NCBI GenBank assembly: GCA_025266875.1 | Contig: JALLLT010000044.1 | Location: 62,001-126,000, forward strand | Direction of reading: 5' to 3' | Source of the DNA: Fennellomyces sp. T-0311 | Lineage: Eukaryota; Mucoromycota; Mucoromycetes; Mucorales; Lichtheimiaceae | DNA length: 64,000 bases | Part shown: positions 54,040-64,000 of the stretch, piece after piece | How the letters are laid out: each line of letters begins with the position of its first letter | Position numbering within the stretch: position 1 is the stretch's first letter | Notes under the pieces: model-generated | What the model saw: only the letters and a program-made list of their open reading frames with translations | The model's database searches: none | Told to the model about the DNA's origin: nothing | Program-made: the position numbers and the translations under genes

Positions 54040-57000
54040 ATGGATTCTCTTCAATATTGCTCCCACTGCAAGGTGTATCGTCCTACCCGGGATTTTACGG
54101 CTAGAAATGGACAGTACAGGACGTGTATTACCTGTCGTCGTAGGCAGTCCAATGTGACACGCCCAGCTTCGGAATTCGCGACGACAATGGAAGAAATGAT
54201 TGAGTTTATCCCAGCACGCACTGATGGTTTGTATCAAATAATCAGAATAAACCGAAACTATACTTAACAAGCTTTTTTTAGCCGGTGTATCCTATGTATA
54301 CGAGGCCGATGTGTTAATCGAAGGGTTCATGCTGCAACTGACTGACGATCGCGCTCTTCTTATGCACATCGTTAGTCAAATCGAGGCATGCGATGGTTAT
54401 ATGTATTACCTGAAGAACCTTGCTGATCCACGGCTACGACGCTCGATTTCCTTTAAGTATGTCTGTTGTCAGGATACCAGAGTTCAATCTCAAGTGCCGG
54501 ATGAAGTTCGTGCTCGTCTTCATTCTCGCATGCGAACTCATCCCTGCAATGGGAAAATCTCGGGGTATATTGACCGGGAGAGTGAGTATGTATACCTCAA
54601 AATTCAACACTCTTCTGGTCACCCTCCTCCTCGACTGCGAGAGAATATCCGCACAGAGATGCCAAGAGAAGTTCGTGAGTATATCGTCGAACATGCGGAA
54701 GAGCTTTCAGCTCAACCGCTATATCGTCGCATTGTTGCTCAGTTTCCGACTGCTGCTGGTACTGTTACGCAACCACAGGTATGTAACAAGTGGTGGTATG
54801 ATGTTGGTACGATGATGATGTTGTAGGTCTATGCTTCATGGGCGCGTCAAGTTGAAAACCGTTATAAACTCCACGACAATCAACTTACTTCGGCCATAAT
54901 GCACGTTGATAGAGGCACCAATGGTGTCTGCAAGGTATGTGTAAGATAACCATATGTGCATGACCATAGCTTTCTTTGCGATGATTACTATGCAACAAAA
55001 ATGGTAGTCAACAATAAAGAGTTCATACATATTTATGATGAATAAAAAACAGATTCTTTATCGGAATTATGGTGGTGTTGTTGGTTTCGGTTTTGTCACC
55101 GAGTTTTTTGTTTCGGCGTGTGCATCCCCTCTGGTACGCGAATTCCATGTCGATTCGACATATAAGACGAATAGAATGGGATACGAGCTCTTCGGCGTTG
55201 TTGCCAACTTTAATGGATGTGGATTCCCCATCGCCTATATGTTCCTTGGTGTTAATGATGGCGTCGTTCCAGAACACCAAAGAGCACCTTCACGCCAGGA
55301 GATGATACGACGCTTTTTCCGTAGTCTACAGACTCATGGATTTGCCCCGGACTTCATCTTTTCGGACAAGGATCGCGGCCAAATCAATGCAATTGAAACT
55401 GTGTTTGGTCGTCATCCACTACGCCTATGTCTCTGGCATATTCAACGAGCAGTAAAGCTACGGTTGGGTGAAGACAAAAGAGTTGATCCGCGCTACAATG
55501 CAGCAGATGCTCGCGAGCAATTCCCATTCGTTTCTTTACGCTTTGTTCCACCATCAGACCGCAGTGGAAAAATTTGCCCGAATGCGGACCATCGCGACCA
55601 AATTGTAGCCATGGTGCGAAAGCACTATCATATGCACCCGCATATTCCACTTCAACGTGGTATGTTGTAACCGTTGAATCGAGTAGGTATAAGATACATT
55701 GTTAATATTGGACTTAGTTGGCCGTGAAAATGCAGATCAACTTCGCCAGCGTGCTGGTCGCGAGTTATATCGCTTTTGCGTTCAGCACAATCTTCCTGAT
55801 GTGTGGGCGTATATGTACAACTGCTGGTACGCTCGTGTGTGGTGGGATCGATGGGCTCGCAGCAGTCGCCCTGACAACATCCCGATGGCGAAAACCACGA
55901 TGATGATAGAAGCACAATGGCGAGTGCTAAAGAGGGACTTTCTTTTGAACTTCCCTCGTCCACGACTCGACCTGCTGATGTATATAATCATCAACCAACA
56001 ACTTCCACTGATGAGAGCAAACTTTCAGCTCAAGATTCAGAATCGCCGTCAGGCATTGGAGTGGGAGAAAGAGTTTGCTAGGTCATGGAAAACTTTGACG
56101 CAAACTCTTCGACGACGCAATGGAGGAGAGGAACCCAATGCAGATGCACGGTATATGCCCTCGATAGAGGATTTTACTTGTGGTTGTCCTGCATTCATTA
56201 ATAGCAGATTCATGCTCTGCAAGCACCTTGTCAAACGGTACAATGATGCAGTTAGACAATCATGGAGTCTCTTTAGTGCACTGGATGTTTATATCCAGCG
56301 CAAAGACACTGCGCCTTATGTGCACGTTGAAGAAGACGTATGTGCGCCTATAGCTACATGAAAAAAATCTGCTTTCTAACGTGTTTAACACGTAGATCCA
56401 AGTATATCCCTTTAGGCTAATGCGACTTTCCCCTCTTTCTTGGCCTCGGGGCGATGAAGACGATATTCTGACAGCAGTAGACGATGTACCTACAAATGCT
56501 GCTCGCCTTCTCGAAGATGGTGCGTGGCTTTTGTAGTATAGGTTAACATTAGTGATATTCAAAGTACTGAGTGCATTATTTATAGACGCACTAACGGATT
56601 TCAATGCTACTCAAGAAGCTGATATCCTATCGGTTAGTGGCGTTCAAATGGAAGGGGATAATTTGCCTCCTTTGCCTGGTCACGTTACTGTGGACGAAGA
56701 GGATGAGATCATAGTGATCGATGACGACGACGACGATGACGACGACGACGGACTGGTTGAAGATGCTTTAGACGTAGATGCCGACATTGACGATGAAGAG
56801 ACTGATTTGTGGACCCGTTTGGGTACATCGGAAGATAGTTTGCTGCAAACATATCAACGGCATCAACAATTAATGCAGCAATTAAATGAGACACGCCTTC
56901 AGCTACAAGAAGAAGTAACAAGCTATCGGATGATGCTGCCACCGAACCAGCGACGAACATTCGACGATGCCTTTCTACGTGGCGACACTGAAGAATATGT

Positions 57001-57088
57001 CAGAAGAGTTCGTCAACACCGCAACGAGAATATCCGCTCAAGGAACTCGCGTGGTGTCCATCCGTACATTCAGTATTATCCTTTATAG
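54040..57088 (+). CDS. MULE-2 transposase, seven exons, intact
   Basis: Exons 54040-54226, 54282-54778, 54827-54934, 55053-55659, 55718-56337, 56396-56519 and 56586-57088 join in phase with GT-AG introns (48-118 nt) to give 881 residues without a lesion. Features in order: N-terminal CX2C...CX2C zinc motif ('YCSHCKVYRPTRDF', 'CITC'), a DNA-binding region, MULE DDE core with D in 'HVDSTYKTN', D in 'FIFSDKDRGQ', 'LCLWHIQRAVK' and E in 'MMIEAQWRVLKRD'; SWIM finger 'FTCGCPAF...LCKH'; then an acidic Asp tract and a coiled coil. It is unrelated in detail to MULE-1. Neither TIRs nor a 9-bp duplication could be set by eye. An intact gene suggests a recently active element. Confidence 0.85.
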
Positions 57089-57875
57089 ACTTATTTTTCT
57101 TTATCATCTTTATTTTTTTTTTACTTTTTGTGCTTCCATTTTTTTGTTTCGTTATAGACTTTCTTGATTCTTTTCACTATATACTTTTCTTATCTCTTTT
57201 CATTATACACTTTAACAAATCATTGTTTATTTATTATATTACACGAGCTATACACGTATTCATACGCCGCGACTTCTCAGAACTCGAATACTAAGCGGTC
57301 TATTGTGCAAGTCCCTCAATTGAACAATGTAAGTGTTGTTACATGCTAAGTGTTATATAGGAATGTCAACTGCCTGTTTTAATGTCAGCTGTCTAATTTA
57401 AGGCAAGTGTACATGGTATTTATGTGACAAGATAAATAAATATGCAGCTTTTGCCATGATTTTCTGCTTTTTTTTGTGCTTTTTACTCGTGTATTAAGTT
57501 GTGATGGATGGTTGAAGGGTTACCATCTGTGTGTCCCGCCATCCAAGGGACCGCTCCTGGCATAAGCCACCTGCTGTTAAGCCACAGCCTTTCTTTTGAC
57601 CTATCTGGGCAGAAATTCCCAGTGCTCATCCGTGAAAATTTGGAAACGCGTAGGCGGAGTCGATATCACTGAACAAAACGCGATTTTATGCGTTTCTTTG
57701 CTATAAGTATTGGTCATTCCCACAGTATAAGCACAATTTATGATTCAGGGAGCTGTCAGATTTTTGCAATGACATAAGCTATATTATGTTATCATAATTA
57801 GATTCTGTATATAAAGCACCACTGTCAGTAATAACTATCAACCGCACTATATACATCTACATACATTCTACTACG
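57089..57875. other. AT-rich gap between MULE-2 and the Harbinger-C accessory gene
   Basis: Pyrimidine-rich to about 57240, then AT-rich. It should contain the right end of MULE-2 and the promoter of the accessory gene (TATATAAAGC near 57811). No further coding signal is seen. Confidence 0.5.
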
Positions 57876-59030
57876 ATGCCCAAAAAATTAAAAGTCTCCA
57901 CCACCACCACCGCCACTACCAACGAAAAAATCAAGAAGAAAGTCACCGCTTCATGGAATGATGAACGCGATGTTTTTTTCGTGGAACAGTTGCTTGAGCA
58001 AGCTGCGGTAGGAGAGAGGCTTGACTCTAGGTTCACAAAGGTTGCTTGGGAGAAGACAATTGCAGCATTTAATGCAAGATTTGGCGTGAAGTATGACAAA
58101 CTGCAGTTTACCAACCGCCTTACTCCAGTAAGAAACATTTATGTATATATCTTGTTATGTTTGAGAAACTTACAGTCATGTAACCATCAGCTTAGAACGA
58201 CATGGCAAGTTATGTACAAGCTAGAGAACAGCGTTGGCACCAGTGGCTGGGGTTATGATGTAGACACAAACATGATTACACAAGAAGATCATGTCTGGGA
58301 CGCTTATTTGAAAGTAAGTATTGAAATTGAGCAATATCCTGCCAGTATTATTCTGGCATCTGTTTCATATGCAAAGCTATAGCTAATCAACTTTCAACTA
58401 TTAAAGATACCTGTGAACAAGAAAGCTGAGAAATACCGAACCTCCCCCCTTAACAACTTCGAGCTTTTGGATGCACTTTTCCATAAAAGTAGTGCCACCG
58501 GTTCCCGGGCAAAGTCGTCCAGCAAGAAGACGACAACGGGAGAAGACCAAGATCCAGGCAACGACGAGGCAGATGTCGGCGAGGGTAATAACAAGTCATG
58601 TGAAAGCGATGTCATTCAAGATTCCGAAAACTCTGGTGATTCAGATTCGTCATCTGATAGTGATGATGACGGTGTTGTGAATATCTTGGCCAGAAGACGT
58701 ACGGAATCACCTTCCGCCCCACCTGATCCAAAGCGACGACGAGTCACCCAAGGTGTAATGGTCAGCGATGCTCTGATGGCGATTGCAGAAGAGAGCAAAC
58801 GCACAAGAGAGGCAAAGGAGCAAGAATCTCTGGGAAGCATTGCCAAGGCGCTGAAAACGGTGCAGGACAGACGTTGGTTGGGTATAGACGATTTTTTTGC
58901 TTTGGAGGATGTGTTCTATGCTGAAGAGAGAAAAGCTGCATCGTTCAATATTTTTACGAAGGAGAACCAGATTGCATGGCTGAAGAAAGAGCTCCCTGGT
59001 GTTGAAATAAATGTTGATGAAGACCAATAG
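57876..59030 (+). CDS. Harbinger-C Myb/SANT-like accessory protein, intact
   Basis: Exons 57876-58127, 58191-58313 and 58407-59030, 332 residues. The introns are 63 and 93 nt, both multiples of three, and the first lacks stops, so the unspliced frame also reads through it. The N-terminal basic segment is followed by a Myb_DNA-bind_3-type trihelix domain ('ASWNDERDVFFVEQL' to 'LRTTWQVMYKLENSVGTSGW' and 'DHVWDAYLK'), then Ser/Asp-rich linker and a nuclear-localisation-like 'DPKRRRV'. A C-terminal helical region ends it. It is the end-binding partner of the convergent transposase. Confidence 0.82.
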
Positions 59031-59654
59031 GTCGTTTTAGAATACTGTAAAACCTGGTTTACTTTAATAGTAGCTGTCAGAAATACGAGTGGAGAGTAGG
59101 AGCACGAACCAATAGAAGATAGCTAGGAACAAGACGGAGATAAGAATACTACTCTACTAAAGGATAATACAACTACTAACCAATCAACAAGAATGCAAGA
59201 ACCCACGAGAATGGATCAAGCGGCAAGACAGAACAAGACAAGAACAAGACTAGACTAGAAGGTGGGTGTTAGGTGCTTTCCACTACGCATTGACCACATA
59301 GATGGTTACCAATGGCAAGACCGGACAAGGACAAGAACTAGGATAGAGGTGGATCCTAGAGGTTGGTCAAGACAAGGATAAGGTAGATAGAATAATGTGA
59401 CGAGATAAACTGATGCCTTTATTGCTCTTATTCTTATCCGATATATATACCCAATGCTCGCAAGAAATAATAAATACAACGATGGAATTAATGACAATGA
59501 AATACAATATCAGTAAGATGAGCAATAATGCGGGGTAATATTAATGAAGTAAGGGGAAGGGGGTGACAACGATGCATACTGTTACTATGTCCTAATCGGT
59601 CATGACAGTAGCACTGAGAGAGCGAGAACAACAATAAACGATTTGGATGGGATT
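59031..59654. other. Spacer between the two Harbinger-C genes
   Basis: A purine-rich stretch with AAGACAAGAACAAGAC-like words (59120-59350) lies between the convergent stops. No gene is supported. Confidence 0.5.
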
Positions 59655-60943
59655 TTATGTCCTTTTCCTTTGTGAATACTTGTTCCACATAGCAGTGGCG
59701 ATTCTGTTACACATCTCCTTGGCATCTTTACAGAGATCGGATCTCTCTTCTTTGGATATAGGCCCATCAGACATTCGTTGGTTATTTTTGCGCTTGGCAA
59801 GCTCCTTTCTTATGTATCTCCTTTCAATCTTATTCTGCCTGTCTGTTAGGCGAATAAAATTTTGTAATCCACAGAGAGCCGTAACAAGATCAACCTGAAG
59901 TAAAATATTAATATGAGATATCTATATCTGGGGTGGAGTTTAGTCTCTTACTTGACTGTCGAATGGATATTCATTCATTTTTGTAAGGATTGGGAATCGC
60001 TTTTTTAAGATACCAAAGATGCGCTCAACAGCATTGCGTAACGATGCATGACGCAAATTGAAAAGCTCTTCTTTATTCCGTGGACTATGAAAGTTAATTG
60101 AGGATCCTTATTCAGTACATTAACAACTCAACCACAGGTATATACATTTACATACCGTCGCTTTCCTTGCTCCCATTTGCGAAGATGATAACGGACTCCT
60201 CTGTACGGTGTCATCATCTCAGTTGTCAACGCGAATCCTGCATCACCAAGGTAGTATTTGCCAGGAGGCACAGCAAGTTCATCCTTCTGTTGTGCTGCTG
60301 CTAGAAGTTGGCTATCATGAGCTGATCCCTCCCAGCCAGCAAGTACGTAAACAAATTGCAAGTCAAAGCTGCATGCAATTAAGCAGTTCTGCGACGTAAA
60401 GCCTTTACGGTTTACAAAAGGCAGCATTGGCATACCTTTCACCATAGCAGGGATATGTGTACCGTCGATGGCGCCAACACAATCGTTAAAGAATGGTGAG
60501 AACCTTGTTTCACTGGCAATCTCCTTGGGGACATCATTTCCATTGGGCTGAATCAGGAGAGTACAGGCAAAGGAGTGCATTGCTTTTAGAGACTTATGAA
60601 AGTAATCTGAGATAGTCGAACCAGAATGTCCAAATCTATGCTGAGCAGCGCGGTTGCCTACTGCATTATTGACAATGTACAGGAAAACAAAAAATTGCTC
60701 CTCAACCGTGCTACGTCTGGTGTCCTTTATTCCGTGCCTTTTGAGGTTCTTGATTAACCTACAGAACGCGACTTTGCTCGTACGGGACTGCTCAAAAAAG
60801 ACACTGTTGCTTCCAGCCAAGAGCTTTGTAACATAGGCTTTGCCTTCGTTGGGATCTGGATGTCTCACGTCCTTGTCTAGGAATTGGTTGGTATACCAAA
60901 CTCCAGCTAGTCTTGCGGCTTCGAGGAGAGTTTCTTGTTCCAT
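59655..60943 (-). CDS. Harbinger-C DDE transposase (HARBI1-like), intact
   Basis: Exons 60943-60156, 60084-59952 and 59894-59655 join in phase with GT-AG introns of 71 and 57 nt. Catalytic residues: D in 'CVGAIDGTHIPA', D in 'YYLGDAGFAL' and E in 'NAVERIFGILKKRF'. A helix-turn-helix-like region precedes the core ('QHRFGHSGSTISDYFHKSL'). The C-terminus is rich in Lys/Arg/Glu and ends 'SQRKRT'. Length (about 386 residues) is normal for HARBI1-like enzymes. No lesion is seen, and the partner gene is also intact, so this element may be autonomous. Confidence 0.9.
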
Positions 60944-62920
60944 AATAAAAAATAAAATGTAAGAAAAAGTATGAGAAAGAAGAAGCTTTACACAGATTTA
61001 CTGTGCATATTAATGATTCTGGCTTATTCCTGCTTACGTACTCAATATGAAAACCTTTCAAATGAAAAGGTCCATTTCTTTGTTTTTATAATTCTTGATA
61101 GAACATATATATAAAGCGATATGTGTTTACCACTTTTGCACATGCTTTCATGGTAGTGGTAACATATAAGCTTTTTGTTTAAAGATATATCGTAAATTTT
61201 AGAGTGGACGTGCATAATTTTTTATAGGTTGCTGAATGTGGGAAAATGTGCATAGAATTGATTTTCACAAAAAAAGCAGGTCTGAGCTGATTCTCAAAAA
61301 ATCAAATTTTGGCTCTCATAATCACTTTTGAAATGGCGTCCCGAATGCAACAAAAAAATTGATTTCGCCCAGAATTAATTTTCGCCATTTAAAATGGTAA
61401 AAAATCGATTTTTTTGGTTATCCGAACGTGCTCATAAAGGAGCTCTCAATGTCAAGATCAACCCTACTTATACGCTGGACAATTTGCAAACGGTGAAAGT
61501 ATAATTGATAAACAATGTTGTATAATGGCACATTTAGCCTTAGGCCACCAGCCTGCTCGATTTTTTCCATCCTTGGGACAGTCAAGCACTGGTAGGTATG
61601 CCAAAAGGCGACTTGCTCGGGTCTTCGATTTGTTGCGAATTTTCAAAGGCGTATTTCCTGTGCATAATATCAGCTAAAGCTAATATACTTGTTTGCATGG
61701 CAAAACTTACCAAGTTTAAGGTAAAGTGGCCAAGCCTTATGGCGGTGGCTACCTGAAATAGACGTCTGGTCCGATGATAAAATGATCGCAAGTATGATCG
61801 CGCCAACCGGTACTTGGTCCTTGAAACGGGGAATAAGAATGTACATTTATACCGACACCATGGGATACCATACCTGGAGCTCTTCCCACCATTTGCCCGT
61901 GTATATGTCTTGGTAGATCCGCTCATTATTCCGCTTCAGAACTTCAGGACGAAGTATGGTTTGATCCCAGAATGGCTTGTATGAGAAAATGTATTGAGAC
62001 AGATCAAAGATATCTCGGTGTACCAACTTCATGGGGCCGAAACAATCCCGAAAGTCTTGCACATGTTCCTTTGGGAAATCTGGTACGGATGCCACGTCGA
62101 AAAAGACCTCCTTAAAAGGCTACACTAACTTTAGTTATTACGACACGTATTATCTTGGGTGAAGTGCTAACCAATCGGTTACCAACGGATTTCTTATCCA
62201 ATCTATAAAATAATCCAGCAAGGGTCCGTGTCGTGATATTGATGGGCTTGCGCCTCAGATGAACCAAGTTCATACCATATTGAAGTAGCTGTGCAACGCT
62301 ATTATTCCTAATGAGTCATATACGCTCATCATATCATTAAAGATGGATACCTTTGGTACTGTGTTTTTGAAAATTCTCCATCAAACGCAATTTTCGCTAA
62401 TTTGAGTTCAATATCATTCAGATTCAAGGAAAGCCCTTGATTTGGTATGGCGTCTCGTACGTCGACGTTTGAGTTAACAGTAACTATTACAGTGAGTGCC
62501 TTGATTCATATGAATTTTGAGCACCTACTTCTTTCTAGCTTCTTCGCGATGTGTTCTTCAACACAACCCGTATCGATATCGATTTGCTCAATATTTCTGT
62601 TTGTATGTCCTGTCGTAATTTCCTACAGAAACTTTAATGAGCTTGACCATTGTTTTAATAAAAAAACGCGTACATGACGCGGATGACGATAGGAGCTTGG
62701 TCCCATAAGCGCAAAGGAAATGGGTGGTAAAGGCTGATCAATGTACTTTATCGTAACATGAACGTTTACGGCTTGTGGAGATTTGAAATGGCGCCTACAG
62801 CAGCTTGGGAAGGGACACTTATGTTCATGCTTTGGCATTGCTAAAGAATGTACTGTGGCAGGTGCTGCGGATAGAAGGACTTGGAAAAATTTCAACTCTT
62901 CTTTCATAGTCTTTCAAGTA

Positions 62921-64000
62921 ATGGGTCCAAAACGTAAATCATCAGAGCAAGGCCAGCAACCACGTAAAGCTCACCCATCAAGTCAAGATGGCGCTGTAGG
63001 ACAAAGCGGTCGATCACATCAGGCAAAGGTCAAGATGGCAGCAATAAAAGCAAAAAATCCAAGTTCGAAAGGAACAACAGGTAAGGAGACGGCCTGTACG
63101 CAAGATCAAACAGCAGACAAAGCCATGCGGCCAAAAAAAAAGTGCAGTAGGTATAAAATTGGCAATGTGTCATAATAGACATCTAACAATCCGTTTGTTA
63201 AAAGGAGCAATATCAAACGACGATTCTGATGATCAGGAAGAACTTGAAGATTCGTATGCCAAATTGCTTAAAATGTTTACCAAAAAAGGTCAGCATACAT
63301 TCATACGCCTAGCTTGTTATTTAATGATCTGTTGGAATTTCCGTAGGCCGATCGCAAACAGATATCGATGAATACCAAGGCAAGAATCGTTTTGCTACGT
63401 TAATAGACTTCATATTGACACTTTTACAATATAGATGATGATGAGGCTGGATCTGGAACTGGTATGTACAGTGGTCGCTTTATATAACGATATTTTATAT
63501 AACGATAATTCGCTATAACGATACAATTCTCGATGCACCAATACGGTAATCACTGCCAAATCCCATTTTATATAACGATATTTTGATATAACGATAAAGT
63601 TTGGGCTGCACCATCGTATCATTATATAAAGCGGCCACTGTACTATACTTTCTCGTTGCAGTATCATTCACTGCCTTACTTACTGTGCATAAAAGATGAA
63701 GGAGATAGCTTGGAGGTGGAGGAACCAGAAGGACAAGGTGTGCAGTTAAAGAAATGCTTGGATTAATATTTACTCTGATTTTTTAGGGATGTACAGGACG
63801 CCAGAAGAACTTGATGAAATATACGAGCTGGACGACAGTGATCAGACAAACGGACAACACAGAGGTAAGTGTGTGCCATAACGTACCAGAAATCGCGGAC
63901 ATTTTTTTGAATTTGGTGGACTTACACACCGGCCAAATAATGATCGCCATCCTGTGCGCCCAGCAACCGAGAACGAGAGTCAGATCGGAAACAGTACCAA
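62921..64000 (+). CDS. Unrecognised multi-exon gene, 3' partial
   Basis: From ATG 62921 ('MGPKRKSSEQGQQPRKAH') a Lys/Gln/Ser-rich, basic N-terminus is followed by several short acidic exons: 'NDDSDDQEELEDSYAKLLKM' near 63210-63287, 'DDDEASGSGTG' near 63435-63461, 'DEGDSLEVEEPEGQG' near 63690-63740, and 'TPEELDEIYELDDSDQTNGQ' near 63793-63863. Each is bordered by plausible GT and AG sites, and the gene runs off the right edge. Exon joints are uncertain. The alternation of basic and acidic low-complexity parts suggests a nuclear protein, but no domain is recognised. It is divergent from the Plavaka gene (start 62838, 83 bp away), so the two could share a promoter and be one two-gene element. 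Confidence 0.35.
63469..63640. mobile_element. Tc1/mariner-type MITE (172 bp) with TA duplication
   Basis: TIRs CAGTGGTCGCTTTATATAAC and the inverted CAGTGGCCGCTTTATATAAT, flanked by TA on both sides (63467-63468 and 63641-63642). It has internal TATAACGATA repeats and no coding capacity. CAGTGG..CGC ends with a TA target fit pogo/Tigger-like elements. Confidence 0.9.

Larger units (their letters stand above)
53670..61433. mobile_element. Harbinger-C, with MULE-2 nested inside
   Basis: The ends GAGCGCGTTCAGATA (53670) and the reverse complement of GAGCACGTTCGGATA (to 61433) form TIRs with two mismatches in 15. Both are flanked by ATA (53667-53669 and 61434-61436). The region carries an accessory gene (+) and a transposase gene (-), convergent and intact. 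Subterminal AATCGATTTT-like words occur near both ends. MULE-2 lies between the left end and the accessory gene, so the element is about 4 kb enlarged by a nested insertion. An inner inverted motif (GTACCCGAACACTC, 53762-53775) makes the left end complex. Confidence 0.75.
50718..62838 (-). pseudogene. Plavaka-type transposase gene, split by two insertions
   Basis: Plavaka elements are a CACTA-like fungal group. The minus strand runs from ATG 62838 with an N-terminal C2H2-like finger ('HKCPFPSCCRRHFKSPQAV'). Then come 'IYQDIYTGKWWEEL', 'SRLLAYLPVLDC', 'ALAAYVADLPEQRLL' with 'CPRC', 'DTYSALLVDELHQLGG', the conserved block 'SENQHKHDAK', and a C-terminal 'DDIVRPVHIVPDHS'. Many short introns lie between. 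Harbinger-C (53670-61433) interrupts an intron between 'NCPA' and 'PTDMRG' (intron bases 61473-61434 and 53669-53647). A 759-bp insertion at 50951-51709 breaks the last exon. Exon limits between 62840 and 62100 are uncertain, so other lesions there cannot be excluded. The last exon ends at 50718. Confidence 0.75.

Overview
The window is eukaryotic and is made almost entirely of transposable elements. Genes carry short GT-AG introns of about 48-118 nt (mostly 53-66) with CTAAC/ACTAAC-like branch sites. Every large reading frame that can be recognised belongs to a mobile element. The mix (Helitron, hAT, Crypton with a GCR1_C-like tail, PIF/Harbinger, MULE, Plavaka, Tnp2-type CACTA, two Ty3/Gypsy elements) points to a fungus, most likely an early-diverging one such as Mucoromycota; the phylum is an inference. 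The only conventional host gene seen with confidence is a tRNA-Gln(CUG).

Layout: 1-5077 Helitron running off the left edge, with a small zinc-knuckle gene; 5076-6903 truncated Harbinger-A copy 1; 6904-9789 left part of a CACTG-ended (CACTA-like) element; 9790-13836 hAT copy 1 (+); 13845-16080 Crypton; 18559-22024 Harbinger-B; 22828-27995 Gypsy element 1; 28042-28113 tRNA-Gln; 28171-32773 right part of the CACTG element, in inverted orientation; 32774-36820 hAT copy 2 (-); 36864-50062 MULE-1 gene interrupted by a solo LTR, Harbinger-A copy 2 (in its intron) and a chromovirus; 50718-62838 Plavaka gene interrupted by a 759-bp insertion and by a Harbinger-C element (in an intron), which itself holds MULE-2; 62921-64000 an unrecognised gene with a TA-flanked MITE.

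The main result is that 13837-32773 is an inversion produced between the two oppositely oriented hAT copies. Their 8-bp target-site duplications are swapped in exactly the way recombination between inverted repeats predicts. Undoing the inversion rejoins an open reading frame cut at 9789/32766, and it also rejoins the two ends of the CACTG element, whose 3-bp duplication (ACC) and host TIR then match. Three independent signals therefore agree.

The insertions can be ordered by nesting. Harbinger-A1 landed beside the tRNA; CACTG entered its TIR; a hAT entered CACTG; a second hAT landed 14 bp upstream of the Crypton start codon; then the hATs recombined. MULE-1 was entered by a solo LTR, by Harbinger-A2 and by a chromovirus, and the reading frame is restored when each is removed with one duplication. 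Two Harbinger elements sit inside host introns, so the host exons stayed intact. The chromovirus carries a spliced antisense gene of 371 codons, and both retroelements have canonical -1 frameshift heptamers at the gag-pol junction. Most copies carry only one or two disabling lesions, and several of these are CpG transitions.
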